From contig CAIQKM010000055.1 in the NCBI GenBank assembly GCA_903872345.1, positions 45,388-109,387 of the forward strand: a stretch of DNA of 64,000 nucleotides, written 5' to 3'. Position numbers and translations under genes: made by a program. This DNA comes from an uncultured Verrucomicrobia subdivision 3 bacterium (GTDB lineage Bacteria; Verrucomicrobiota; Verrucomicrobiia; Limisphaerales; UBA11358). Under the pieces are notes generated by a model. The model worked only from the letters and a program-made list of their open reading frames with translations. It was not told the DNA's origin and did no database searches. Below, piece after piece: positions 19,401 through 27,177 of this stretch (position 1 is its first letter; each line of letters begins with the position of its first letter).

Positions 19401-22400
19401 CAAGTCGTTGATCTGCTGGCTCAGATTGACCTGCGACGGCGGGGTGAACGTCGCGGTGATCTCGTACCGGTTCGCCGGCATGACGTAGGGCCAGATATAG
19501 AAGGAGCCGCCGTACCAGTCGGGAGCGGTCCAGAAATAATCGGCGGAAGAGCCGGAGCTGGGACTGGCGCCATAATACAGGTCGCCGCCGGTGTTATAGA
19601 GGCCGTAACTGGAACTGGCGTCCAGGCTGGTGCTGGCCGAAAGCGAGTCCTGCGGGTTCGCGCCCGAGGCATAAACGGTGGAGAGGGCGGCGGGCGTGTC
19701 GGCAAAGAACAAACTGTTTTGCCCCAGGACGCCGTTCATGTTGACGCTGATAATGCTGGCCGACTGGCTTTTGCCAACCACCACCAACCCCATGCCACGA
19801 TACGCCGCCGCCTGCAAGGATACCGGGCCGGGGGTGATGTAGGCGCGGACGTAGTCCGCATCCCAGCCGTTGAAGGCGTTCAGCACCGCCGTCCAGATGT
19901 TCGTGTCATACAGCGCAAGCGGGGTTTGGCCGTAACCCGCCGCGTTGGTCGCCCCCACCGTCAGGTAATTGTTCCGGTTGAGTTCGATGATGCCGGCCGC
20001 GCCGTTGGTGGTACGCTGCTGGGCCAGCCGCAACAGCACGACGGCGGAGACGGAATTGGCCGACTGATAGTAGCCGTTGATGATGCTGTGCTCCTGCGCG
20101 GCGATTTCGCCGTCCATGAGGGAGGAAAAGTCATCCGTCCCCGCCAGCGGGTCGTTGCCTGAATCCGGGTGGCTGGTGCCGTTGCCCGCGTGCGCCATCT
20201 CGCTGTAAAACATGTCCATGCTCGGGCGCATGAAGTTCTGCGCCCCCAACTGTTCCGAGGTCAGGCGGGACAGCCCTTCGGCATACCACGAAATCACCTG
20301 GGTCTTGTGCAACTGTTCGCAGACCGGCAGGAACTGGCTGACGTGGGCATAATAATCCATGCCCATCATATAGGCGGCGAGCGCCTGATAGCTGGCCACC
20401 GAGGGAGTCTGGTTGGTGTTCAGCGACCATTGATAGCTCGTCTGCTGGAAAGCCTGGGCATGGACGTTGATCATGGCCGGCGTGACCCGTCCGACGTTGA
20501 AACAGACGGCGGTGATGTCGGCGGCGTTGAACGGCCGGTTCGGAGTGGCGAATTGCAGCGTTTCCGTCACGCCCAGATACTGGTTGGTCGGCGAGAAGTT
20601 GATCGCCTGATTCCGGCAATGCGTCAGGCTGAGATTGAACAGCGAGTCATTGGTGCTGATGGTCAGCGTGGCCGACTGGCAGTTGGTCATGAACGGGTCG
20701 GCGGTGGTGAACGCGCTTTGGTTGGTGTTGCCCGGAACATAGGAGGCCAGCCAGAGCGTGAGGCCGCCCGCCCCGTTGGTGGCCAGGTACATTTCGCGGT
20801 TGTGCAGGTCGGCCATCCGCAATGGGCCGACGGTCATCTGCGTGTTGGTGTTGGCCTGGCTGCAAACGGTCAGCGTCACCGTGTCGAACATGTTGGTCAT
20901 GGCCGGCCAGACGTTGGTGATGTCGGTCAGGCTGTCCACGACGCCCACTTGCACGAGGTTGCTGACCACGCTCGGGGTCGGGAAATCCTGCCAGCGTGAA
21001 TAGTAGTTCTGGCGGTTGAAAGCGGTGAGGCCGATGTCGTCCACCGAAATGCCGGGGGCGTTGGTGAGCAACTGCTGCTTGATGAAGCGCGGAAACAGTA
21101 CGCTGGGCGCGTCGCTTTCCTGGCTCAGTCCCAGAATGTTCGTGTCCCCGTAGAGATAATGCGACAGCCACTTGAAGCCGTTGTCGTAATTGGTCGGCAT
21201 GTAATCATAGAGGTTCAAGCCCTCGGTGATCTGGGTGTCTTTGAGCCATGGGAACAGGTGAACCGTCTGGTTGCTGATGGTGACGGCCACCCACGGGTAG
21301 TTCACCGTGATGAGCGTGTTGGTGGTGTAAAGCTGGCCGTACTGGTTGACCGCGCCATGCAACTGCATCCGCAGCAGAGTGCTCAGCCGCGAGTCGAGCA
21401 TCTGCACGTTGTTGTTGGTGGGGAACACGTAGGCGGCGGAATACCCGGCCTGCCGGAGCAGATACACCAGCAGGGAACATTGCTCGACCGGCGAACCCTG
21501 GCCTTCCAGATACACGTCCAGCGCGCTGCGGTTGACGCCCCCCTCATTGACGACGGCGGCGGATGCCTGGCCGTTGTTCGGGTTGTAGGCCAGCGCGTCG
21601 GTGAGTTCGATCTGGTTCTGAACGTAGTTGGCGATGGCAATCGGGTCGTTGTTCAGGTTCGTGGCCAGTTGATCCAGAAGCGGGTTATCCAGCAGTTCCG
21701 GGCTGTCGTTGATCGCCGAGAAAATGCCGTTGGTCAGGGTCAGGGCGTTGGTGACAACCGCGTTCAGGTTGGTCAGTTCGCTGGGCGATGCCCCCTGATA
21801 GAAGGAGGGCATCGGCGTGCCGTTGAATTGCGGCTGGCCGACGAAGACCGACCGCCACGCGGGACGGGTCTGGAAGTCCAGGCTGTACAGCCGATCCCAG
21901 CCGACCGTCCCGGCGGAATTTGTCACCATGGGGTACAGGTTCGTGGACAGGGGCACCGTACCGATGCCTTCGACGACGTAACCGCACCCCATATTGGTCG
22001 TGCATTCGTGGGTGATGACATACGTGCTGCTTTGGGCGTTGGTGAACTGCGGCACCACGCCCCAGGCCCCGCCGTTTTCCGCCGCGAGTTGAATGGTGGT
22101 GCTCAGACCGTAGGCGTTGGTCGTGAGGGAAAAGCCGTTGGTGGCGAATTGCAACCAGTTCGTCGCGTCAATGGCGATGGTGCGGCGGGGGATGGCGATG
22201 TAGTTGGTGGCGATGGGCGCAATCAGGTTGGTCTGGCCGGGGGTGAAGCTCGACAGGTTGTAAACCAGAATCCGCAGAGGGGTGGCGAAATTCGTGCCGA
22301 TGCCGTTGGTCGTTTCATACTGCGCCCCGCAGTACACCCCGAATTTGACCTGCTGGTTGACGTACAGAGTCGAACCTCCGGCGGTCGCGCCAAACGCGGC

Positions 22401-25046
22401 GATGGGGTTGTTGAAATTGGTGGCGTAACCGTAATAGTTGGTGGCAATCCCGGCGACGTTTGTGGAGGAAAGCAGGCTCAGGTGGGTGCGAACATCGTTC
22501 GTCAGCCGGGTGAACCACGGAAAGCCGCCGCCGAAGTTTTCCGAATTGTTCCCCAAATCGTCCAGGCGGAAGCCGGTCTGCTGGGTCAGGGGAATGATGA
22601 AGGAGGCAAACGTCGGGTCGTAGCTGACGCCCCGCTGGAAGCGGTCGTTAGCCAGGCTGGTAACGCCGTTTCTGCTCAGACTTGGGATCAGGCTCGCGGC
22701 ATTCCAGACATTGGATGCCGCCAGCACGGCGGGCGGGCCGATGATTGGCCAGACATTGGTATTTTGCCAGGTGGTGCCCACGGTCGTGCCAAGCTGGTTC
22801 GGCTCGAAATACAGCTTGGTAACGAAGGCGCTGTCCGAGCCGCTTTTAAAAACCGGTTGCACCACGTTGGTTCCGGTCACCGGATAATCGGTGGAATAGG
22901 TATAACCGGCCACGTACGCATTGGCATTGGCATCCAACGCCACGGCATTGGCAGAATCCTCCTGGCTGCCGCCCAGATAGGCGAAATTTTCCAGCACGTT
23001 GCCGGCACTGTTGAGCCTGGCCACAAAGGCGTCTAAATTGCCGGAATTGACGCTCCCGTAATTCGCATACGGCGCAAAATCAGTCGAGCCGGTCTGCCCG
23101 GCCACGACCACTTCACCGTCAGCCTGGACTGCCACACCATTGGCTATATCAGATTGCGACCCGCCCAAATAAGTCGAGTAAAGGAGCTGACCTGAAGGAG
23201 ACAGCTTGGTCAGAAACCCATCGGAAACCGATGTGCTGCCATTGCCATTGATGACGCTCAGCAACGCATTGGTGATGGGAAAATTGGCGGAAAACGTGGT
23301 TCCCACTATGTAAGCGTTCCCATTTGTGTCCGAACCAACTCCATTGGCCCAATCGTTGACGTTTCCCCCCAGATAGGTGGCATAGATGACATTCGTCCCG
23401 GTGTGATCCAGTTTTAAGGCGAATGCATTGTACGTGCCGCCGCCATACGTAGTTTGGATGGCGTTGGTCACCGGGAAATCCGTTGATCGCGTTTCACCCA
23501 CGGCGTAGAGATTCCCGCTTTTGTCCAAGGCAATTGAGCTTACATATTCCTCCTCATACCCGCCATAAAAGGTGGAATATACCCTGGATTGGCCATTGCT
23601 GCTGATCTCAGTTATGAATGCATCATAGGCATCAGGATATGAGTCGCCGGCATAGTTGGAGTATGTTTTAGAGGTTGATTGAATCGCGTTGGTGACCGGG
23701 TAATCGTTATAGGCTTGCCCGCCCACGTAAATGTTGTCTTGCGAATCAACTGCTATGGCACCGGGATATGCTCCGGTGTCTGTGCCCAAATAGGTGGAAT
23801 AGACAAGTTGTGAGCCATCTGCGCTGAGCTTGCTCATAAAACCCTGCACATGGCCTGCAAAGTATCCATAACTGTCGACATAGTAAGACAGATTTGTCGT
23901 GATCAGCCCATTGGTGGTGACTGGAAAATCCTGACCATACGTGTACCCGGTAACGTACGCATTCCCCTGTGCGTCTGCCGCAATTCCAACGGCTGCATCG
24001 GACACAGTGCTTCCTAAATAGGTATAATAAACGAGATTAGTTCCGGTTTTATCCAGTTTCGCTACGAAGCAGTTTTCAAGCGGAAAGAGTCTAAGCGAAG
24101 AAACGGCTCGGTTGTTTGTTTGAAAAGCTCCCGAAGTGGCCGCACTGGATGATGAGGGAGCGGCCCAACCACAAATATAAGCATTGTCATGGGAATCAAT
24201 GGCTAGGCCCCAAGCGCTGCTTTGCGCCGAACCGCCTAAAAACGTGGAGTAGCTGAGTACGGGGTCAATTACCAAGGAGCTACCATGGTCGTAAGATCCA
24301 AGTTCAAAGCCCAATTGGTTTCCGTGAAGGTGAAATTCACAGGTTACTTCATGACGAACGCCCCCGGTCATCTGGTATGCGACGGGCTTTTTGAAATGCG
24401 CCATCCGTCCACCAACCGAAATCGCCAGACTGCCATCCGCCTCCACTCCGGCGTGATCGGCACCGGTCATGTTCAATTGAATGACACTGGCGTCTGTGCC
24501 GGGGGAAACCACATAATCGTATTCCAGCATGGTCTGGTTGCCATGAAAATTGAGGTCAATGCCGGGGTAGAGGTCGTGATAATGGACGCGGCCAAATGCC
24601 GAAACGCCGGTGCGCCAGCCGGTTGGGTCGTTTCCAAGCAGATAATTGATTTTTTCGGGAAGCGTCTGTTCCGGGGAAAGCTCCGCATTCGTGTTGGCTC
24701 CGGCAAAGCTCAAATGAACCAACCCGAATTGATGCGCCTGAGGCCGGTCGTGCGGCGCGGGATGCCGGTTGGCAAAGTTGGCAGAATCCGCGTTCGTGCT
24801 GACATCCAGCGCAAGCACCATTTCAGTCGGGGTAAATGCCATGGAATAACCGCTCCCCTGCGTCAGGTAACGGACATTGGAATCAGTCTGACCGATGTTT
24901 TGCTCGAAACGCAATGAAGTCTGGCCGTAGCCGGCAATGGCATTCGCGTGCCCGGCAGGCATGGCGCTGACGGCGGTTGAAATGACGAGTTGCAGGCAGG
25001 CGATGAACGGAAGCCATGGGCTGGCAGGGAACTGCTTAAATTTCAT
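13437..25046 (-). CDS. Giant secreted SBBP / transglutaminase-like / RHS polymorphic toxin
   Basis: 3869 residues from the ATG at 25046, which opens a signal peptide (MKFKQFPASPWLPFIACLQL and on). Order: an N-terminal beta domain as found before SBBP repeats (QNIGQTDSNVRYLTQG, about 45-255); SBBP beta-propeller repeats of the form STYLGGS...AIALDSNGNAYVAG (about 259-750); a long region with a transglutaminase-like core around Cys1190 (GSPVEQCSLLVYLLRQAGYS); an RHS shell from about 1925 (GEFYHTAVDLTLAGPQPLQL) with many YD repeats such as YDGLNRV; and the RHS core with GREVDVTGYYHLGMRDYDP and DPNGL ending near 3579. The last 290 residues (13440-14309) follow no known shell pattern and hold the presumed toxin. 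RHS shells encase a C-terminal toxin that is cut off after the core (known). Target and activity of this toxin are unknown. Confidence 0.9.
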   Translation of the reverse strand: MKFKQFPASPWLPFIACLQLVISTAVSAMPAGHANAIAGYGQTSLRFEQNIGQTDSNVRYLTQGSGYSMAFTPTEMVLALDVSTNADSANFANRHPAPHDRPQAHQFGLVHLSFAGANTNAELSPEQTLPEKINYLLGNDPTGWRTGVSAFGRVHYHDLYPGIDLNFHGNQTMLEYDYVVSPGTDASVIQLNMTGADHAGVEADGSLAISVGGRMAHFKKPVAYQMTGGVRHEVTCEFHLHGNQLGFELGSYDHGSSLVIDPVLSYSTFLGGSAQSSAWGLAIDSHDNAYICGWAAPSSSSAATSGAFQTNNRAVSSLRLFPLENCFVAKLDKTGTNLVYYTYLGSTVSDAAVGIAADAQGNAYVTGYTYGQDFPVTTNGLITTNLSYYVDSYGYFAGHVQGFMSKLSADGSQLVYSTYLGTDTGAYPGAIAVDSQDNIYVGGQAYNDYPVTNAIQSTSKTYSNYAGDSYPDAYDAFITEISSNGQSRVYSTFYGGYEEEYVSSIALDKSGNLYAVGETRSTDFPVTNAIQTTYGGGTYNAFALKLDHTGTNVIYATYLGGNVNDWANGVGSDTNGNAYIVGTTFSANFPITNALLSVINGNGSTSVSDGFLTKLSPSGQLLYSTYLGGSQSDIANGVAVQADGEVVVAGQTGSTDFAPYANYGSVNSGNLDAFVARLNSAGNVLENFAYLGGSQEDSANAVALDANANAYVAGYTYSTDYPVTGTNVVQPVFKSGSDSAFVTKLYFEPNQLGTTVGTTWQNTNVWPIIGPPAVLAASNVWNAASLIPSLSRNGVTSLANDRFQRGVSYDPTFASFIIPLTQQTGFRLDDLGNNSENFGGGFPWFTRLTNDVRTHLSLLSSTNVAGIATNYYGYATNFNNPIAAFGATAGGSTLYVNQQVKFGVYCGAQYETTNGIGTNFATPLRILVYNLSSFTPGQTNLIAPIATNYIAIPRRTIAIDATNWLQFATNGFSLTTNAYGLSTTIQLAAENGGAWGVVPQFTNAQSSTYVITHECTTNMGCGYVVEGIGTVPLSTNLYPMVTNSAGTVGWDRLYSLDFQTRPAWRSVFVGQPQFNGTPMPSFYQGASPSELTNLNAVVTNALTLTNGIFSAINDSPELLDNPLLDQLATNLNNDPIAIANYVQNQIELTDALAYNPNNGQASAAVVNEGGVNRSALDVYLEGQGSPVEQCSLLVYLLRQAGYSAAYVFPTNNNVQMLDSRLSTLLRMQLHGAVNQYGQLYTTNTLITVNYPWVAVTISNQTVHLFPWLKDTQITEGLNLYDYMPTNYDNGFKWLSHYLYGDTNILGLSQESDAPSVLFPRFIKQQLLTNAPGISVDDIGLTAFNRQNYYSRWQDFPTPSVVSNLVQVGVVDSLTDITNVWPAMTNMFDTVTLTVCSQANTNTQMTVGPLRMADLHNREMYLATNGAGGLTLWLASYVPGNTNQSAFTTADPFMTNCQSATLTISTNDSLFNLSLTHCRNQAINFSPTNQYLGVTETLQFATPNRPFNAADITAVCFNVGRVTPAMINVHAQAFQQTSYQWSLNTNQTPSVASYQALAAYMMGMDYYAHVSQFLPVCEQLHKTQVISWYAEGLSRLTSEQLGAQNFMRPSMDMFYSEMAHAGNGTSHPDSGNDPLAGTDDFSSLMDGEIAAQEHSIINGYYQSANSVSAVVLLRLAQQRTTNGAAGIIELNRNNYLTVGATNAAGYGQTPLALYDTNIWTAVLNAFNGWDADYVRAYITPGPVSLQAAAYRGMGLVVVGKSQSASIISVNMNGVLGQNSLFFADTPAALSTVYASGANPQDSLSASTSLDASSSYGLYNTGGDLYYGASPSSGSSADYFWTAPDWYGGSFYIWPYVMPANRYEITATFTPPSQVNLSQQINDLYHFPQSTPVATSLTHALDSGNTGSPTWKNAAKYVADPVNVLSGEFYHTAVDLTLAGPQPLQLRRNYSSQNQDDRNGFGYGWDINVVPYIEITTNATATATNVILTAVELDGSVIAYRQQAGNTNLYLPNLANNPQLDNDGNGRIGSIYNPFNAGVTHSFSGTNELYTLAQADGGLRTYVVRSFPVSTPTNTVSRTRPYLTNWQDTQGNAWTFSYGTDSTQPNYGSVTRIQCGNGNYLGLDYNAGGYVSEAYTSSGERASYQYDDFGDLVLAVRPDGSEETYEYQHTQYTNSGTTYVDSTHLLVEEFKPDGRVLENIYDSQRRVTNQLATVGTDLNLYTNAIFTYANNFSITNSYTNFVSGYTVIQDVNGNTCRYDYTNSMVTTNTDQLGQKVIQTWYADNATAPGYPRSLYQTRDKRGLWTQYQYDSHGNLTNAYSWGDLTGDGTLQYATNTASYNANNLPVQITDPAGNSVQTAYHPQYPYLPQYVIFAPGGTPTATNQFAYGNVTNVVVNGNLTLTNVALGVLQQEIIAVNSPDAATNQWSFDGRGYLTQSVQFTGTGDPAVTNYFTCDDQGDVIQRTDAAGQTSEFSFDAMRRPTGHEVFAAGQSVPMFSEFAYYNENGELQWYQGPRSNPADYQWHDYDGAGRLTTDIRWRAEAKADGTGLEAPAGNNLYAQTSCQFDKFGNLLLTVDPRGAMTTNRWDALGQLVQRQHLDTNGTTLLSSEGFAYEPGGLVAYYTNALGGVTTNLYTTNGLPKLSVYPDGSTNAWRYYLDGRIKREVQSNGAYWQTTYDDANRIITHVFYSAAGTPEATNSVRLDRRGNVIRRVDEGGNAFTTVYDGLNRVKATAGPAIVTVSVLPQGINPGGPLSYVTNVLQQAGTNFYDAAGLVTTNINAAGEAAVSWFDALGRVTQTKLFGATGALIRQSSLAYAPDFSSVTVTNGAGSGAIVNTVYADNDGQNVLSIAYPSPGVSEFNLNQYDLAGNLVVQQHDSSAGGTITTWTTATFAYDGLNRLVAKYDRDNAFTTYAYDAMGNLTNRTLPGTAPNVQMLASYNNAGQKLKDWLVSGTSGTRTNAYAYFAGGSPFAGLLQTRIDGRLTTNAYSYDDRFRVTSQAATGLLPEQNLTTAWQYDPRGYVTNYSEQFASTNTGPTTSVQRTFDPYGQMATESVNGGAFSYGASQSWDATGRRSALNVGGASYGYAWQADGSLIYASNPTANGTYSYNTAGLLTNRLVHGRNTAVTSRDGEGRPLTIATTVNTLPQLGETLAWSGDGLLTNHTLVRGDFTDNRVYAYANLSRRLTQEQLNLNASTTWTNSFVYDRGVAGGPGALTTDGPIGASFGLWWSGIPDAFSRVNTETNNAIGFLAYGNVNGQSTLSAWLDNQPIQILDVGTNNMQWRTFIELSQGMHQLKVSALHPSGFYTAWATNTFTNSITNQVTFDSYDFSGNVTNRVYRNASGSTNRTQFLSYDAKGRLRLVMMRNTNNYGFNWSAVYDGLDRRIATITTLVSNGVPSTVPPQTLNSYYDPQAQFLELGLTLSSAPETEFLQAGTSPSIQTVWKLYGPDANGVFGGLNGTGGFEGVSPYINTFNPNISDARGNVLAEVTNGVASWTLARQAAYGSVPGYTPVAFGNGVDFTKSAVWHGREVDVTGYYHLGMRDYDPVSGQWLTYDPMWNDGDPNGYSFCGGDPADYFDPNGLFSKAVYNNLASDAKSVMKEIGSAMGANSQVQYAGMMRLMGNTKQADMGAERAQPFIDSLNANSQALANLYHANLQVQDGNAFNAANATINPLWGAFAGGYEAGYGLSLNPYSLGNNLNYQQRMNSAGGATVSFINSAAFAYGGFNFAKGIQLPTVRMPAFVAVKDTFVPGELMPNGQIAGMGPGAMLNNEFRRAIAGIAAPGKFDIMTSSLEEARAMIQQAMPDAVELPEAVAGQPYASPPAGVKNWFQVQPAEPEVGNYLPHIKYANWTTGKKGTGGSWGHIFFPESSQ

Positions 25047-25066
25047 GGAAAGGTGCTTTCGGACGG

Positions 25067-25483
25067 TTAATTGAGCGTGGAGCCGTTGGCGGGACTGGCA
25101 ATGGTGATCTTCAATATGTTGGTCGGATTGCTCGGGTTGGCCGCCTCCCAAAGCGGGATGGCGTTGGTGTCCAGCAGTCCCCTAAAAAATGCGGCGGGGT
25201 ACGTCCAATTGCTCAAAATAAAATTGGTCTGGCCGACGTTTCCGACGGCCGCCGCCGTCCAGGGATAATCCACCGGATCATTAAGCACCGGCGTCCACCA
25301 TAATTCGTAGCTGTATGTGGGAACGGCGTTGGTGATGGTGATGGAAAACTGGTTTGTGCCCAAAGGTGCCATGGTCAAAACCGGCACGGTTTGCGACAAG
25401 GCCGTAAATGTAATGGCAATAACGGCTGCGCTAGTACCGCCAACCCCAACAAGGGCGGATAAATGCTTTCTGATTTTTTTCAT
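25067..25483 (-). CDS. Small secreted protein leading the RHS locus
   Basis: 138 residues with a signal-like N-terminus (MKKIRKHLSALVGVGGTSAA). The mature part is beta-rich: FSITITNAVPTYSYELWWTP, then VGNVGQTNFILSNWTYPAAF and FRGLLDTNAIPLWEAANPSN. It ends KITIASPANGSTLN, which looks like the first strand of a bacterial Ig-like domain, cut off by a stop. It lies 20 bp upstream of the giant RHS start and is co-directional, so it is probably co-transcribed. Function unknown; it may be a surface anchor or a chaperone-like partner, or a truncated remnant of a longer secreted protein. Confidence 0.75.
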   Translation of the reverse strand: MKKIRKHLSALVGVGGTSAAVIAITFTALSQTVPVLTMAPLGTNQFSITITNAVPTYSYELWWTPVLNDPVDYPWTAAAVGNVGQTNFILSNWTYPAAFFRGLLDTNAIPLWEAANPSNPTNILKITIASPANGSTLN

Positions 25484-25822
25484 GTGGTCGGTGGTTTGAA
25501 CAACGGGCAGGAAAATGTTTCTCTCCTTTCTGTCCTTATGATCAGATCCGTCTCAATTTATTAAGCCTCTCTTTCCTCGGGAAGCTTTTTGTTTATAGCC
25601 GCTAATCGGGAAAAAACAAGCGCAATATATTCTTATGATCCGGGGCATCCGGGCAATGCTTGGGACTTCAGTTGGCCATTCCGCTCCAATTCATTGTCAT
25701 CGTTTTAATTCCCGACGCGAATGTTGCAAAACGCCTTCTCGTTGGCAATAGAAATATAACGCTAGGGTTATGGTTACAAGCCGTGCGGAATTGTCTCCAC
25801 AAGGATATTTGGGCCGGGTATA
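25484..25822. other. Divergent intergenic region, RHS locus and xis-like gene
   Basis: 339 bp without a gene, AT-richer than its surroundings. It contains a leftward promoter candidate (listed separately), a polypurine stretch with GAAAGGAGAGAAAC on the minus strand about 45 bp before the small secreted protein start, and a dyad ATAAC-GCTAGG-GTTAT at 25756-25771 some 50 bp before the rightward xis-like gene. Confidence 0.5.
25592..25619 (-). promoter_or_regulatory. Candidate promoter of the RHS locus
   Basis: On the minus strand TTGTTT (-35, 25619-25614) and TATAAA (-10, 25597-25592) are 16 bp apart. It points at the small secreted protein and RHS genes and would give a leader of about 100 nt. 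Call by consensus similarity only. Confidence 0.4.
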
Positions 25823-26044
25823 TTGCCGTGTATTGATCCGCTGACCACAGCAGAGGTCGCGCGGATGCTCGGAATTTCCCAATCACGGGTGCGCCAGTTT
25901 GTTCTTGCCGGTCGCCTCAAGGCGAAAAAACTTGGCCGCGATTTGGTGATTGAGCGGAAGGAAGCCGAGCGGTTTCGGCGCGAAGGCAGGCTGCCCGAAG
26001 GACGGCCTGCCAGTGTGAGAAAAAAACCATTACGCAAGCGTTAG
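25823..26044 (+). CDS. Excisionase-like / MerR-type HTH protein
   Basis: 73 residues. The core PLTTAEVARMLGISQSRVRQ followed by FVLAGRLKAKKLGRDLVI is the winged-HTH signature of the excisionase/helix_turn_helix_17 family: strand, HTH, wing, then a Lys/Arg-rich tail (RKKPLRKR). Xis proteins bend att DNA and direct the integrase towards excision, and small members also act as regulators. A tyrosine integrase gene lies 1.1 kb to the right, which supports an Xis role. The start used is TTG at 25823; no ATG is available upstream of the fold. The stop is TAG. Confidence 0.75.
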   Translation: MPCIDPLTTAEVARMLGISQSRVRQFVLAGRLKAKKLGRDLVIERKEAERFRREGRLPEGRPASVRKKPLRKR

Positions 26045-26107
26045 AGTTAACCCCCGGCAACAATTAACCGATGGCTTTGATTACTTGACGGCAAGGACGC
26101 CTTAATT

Positions 26108-26371
26108 TCACTGCCGGTGATCCTTGGTCTTGGCTGCCTTGGCAATGGCGCGGGTCATGAGTTCCGCCGGTTCAACCCCAACAGCGGCGGCAAGCAAGGG
26201 AATCTCATAATCGGCGACACACCGGATTTGGGCTTCAATTTTCGCCAGTGTTCCCCGACTCAAGTCCCATCCTATGAGATTGAGTTTGGCGACAAGTTGA
26301 GCCTGCAACATGCCCTTTTTGTCGCGCAATTCCCGGATCACCGGACCAACGATATTTTGGGCTTTAGTCAT
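26108..26371 (-). CDS. XRE-family HTH regulator
   Basis: 87 residues. The N-terminal half reads VIRELRDKKGMLQAQLVAKL, then WDLSRGTLAKIEAQIRCVAD and a closing helix LLAAAVGVEPAEL, a Cro/CI-type HTH in which the second helix and turn carry an insertion (LNLIGWDLSRG). This variant is common in short element-borne regulators. It is convergent with the xis-like gene (63 bp between stops) and divergent from the next small gene. Probably a repressor of the int/xis module (inference). Confidence 0.8.
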   Translation of the reverse strand: MTKAQNIVGPVIRELRDKKGMLQAQLVAKLNLIGWDLSRGTLAKIEAQIRCVADYEIPLLAAAVGVEPAELMTRAIAKAAKTKDHRQ

Positions 26372-26447
26372 GTTCTAAAATCGGAGCTTGACGATACTGG
26401 AAAGTGTGCGAACTTGTGTTCTGATAACGGAGCATAATGTGAAGCGT

Positions 26448-26675
26448 ATGTTTATCAAACGACTAGGCGGAGGGCGTGTCTTTTGTTCAAGTGGTCATGC
26501 CTGCCCGCAAATATTGGAAATGGCTGGCGGCGATTTCGCCGTTGTTGGCACGGATATTACCGGAGAGGCGGTTCCCATGATGCCTCCCGGCCCCGGTGTC
26601 GGCCCTCAAGAACGCGTTGTCCTGGTTCCCCGGCATGTCTTGGCGGCTGCACGAGAAGAAATTCCTGCCGCATAA
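26448..26675 (+). CDS. Small conserved-looking protein
   Basis: 75 residues from ATG 26448; the frame is open back to 26388 but the conserved-looking part starts here. It reads MFIKRLGGGRVFCSSGHACP, then ILEMAGGDFAVVGTDITGEA and ends in a helix PRHVLAAAREEIPAA, with a Pro/Gly linker between. It has a Cys-x5-Cys pair (SSGHACP) but no clear metal site. It resembles small uncharacterised proteins known from actinobacterial and planctomycetal genomes. A strong terminator follows 20 bp after the stop, which supports it as a real transcription unit. Function unknown. Confidence 0.65.
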   Translation: MFIKRLGGGRVFCSSGHACPQILEMAGGDFAVVGTDITGEAVPMMPPGPGVGPQERVVLVPRHVLAAAREEIPAA

Positions 26676-26695
26676 AAGCCTGCTTGCATTCAACG

Positions 26696-26731
26696 CCCAT
26701 GCCGTTTTAGAAACGGTCATGGGTGCTTTTT
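26696..26731 (+). terminator. Rho-independent terminator after the 75-aa gene
   Basis: The left arm CCCATGCCGTTT and right arm AAACGGTCATGGG (one bulged base) with a TAG loop are followed by TGCTTTTT. It lies 20 bp past the stop at 26675. The right arm contains the ATG of the next gene. Confidence 0.75.
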
Positions 26732-27177
26732 CTTATTGGGCGACGGACAATTGGTTCAGTCTCGTTCAAACCTTGGGCATCGTGGGCGGTCTCTGGCTTA
26801 CGGCATCATCAGCAAATCGGGAGGCGAAAGCGCGGGAGATTCAAAACCTGCTCACCCTTTCCGAACATCATCAAAAACTGTGGATGGAATTCGTGGGGCG
26901 GGAAGACTTGGAAAAGATTTTTGATCCCGCCGCCGGCACGCAACCCCCCCTGGCGACAATAGCTGAAAAGGAATATCTCAATTCCGTGATTGTGCATTTC
27001 CAAACAGGTTGGTGGATCGCCCGCTCTGGTGGAATCACTCCGCTTGAAGAAATCAGGAGGGATGCCCGAAGCTTTTTCTCACTCCCCTTGCCTCGCGCCG
27101 TTTGGGAGGAAACCAAAGCAACCAGAAACCAGCAATTTGTCAGGTTCGTGGAAAACGCACTGAAATCACGGCGTTGA
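26719..27177 (+). CDS. Membrane-associated hypothetical protein
   Basis: 152 residues from ATG 26719; the frame is open upstream to 26596, but that part overlaps the preceding gene. One hydrophobic segment near the N-terminus (SLVQTLGIVGGLWLTA, about residues 14-30) is followed by a charged helical domain: REAKAREIQNLLTLSEHHQK, then a segment with DLEKIFDP and later FQTGWWIARSGG. This layout, one membrane helix plus a cytosolic helical domain with EHH and W residues, is seen in uncharacterised proteins on mobile elements and in some defence islands. No catalytic motif seen. It overlaps the end of the convergent integrase gene by 12 bp. Confidence 0.7.
   Translation: MGAFSYWATDNWFSLVQTLGIVGGLWLTASSANREAKAREIQNLLTLSEHHQKLWMEFVGREDLEKIFDPAAGTQPPLATIAEKEYLNSVIVHFQTGWWIARSGGITPLEEIRRDARSFFSLPLPRAVWEETKATRNQQFVRFVENALKSRR

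Noticed and set aside
18117..20162. Long plus-strand frames (to 681 aa) opposite the RHS gene, also at 21159-23036
   Set aside because: Val/Arg/Gly-rich antisense frames of a low-TAA, GC-rich gene; no signal, motif or start support.
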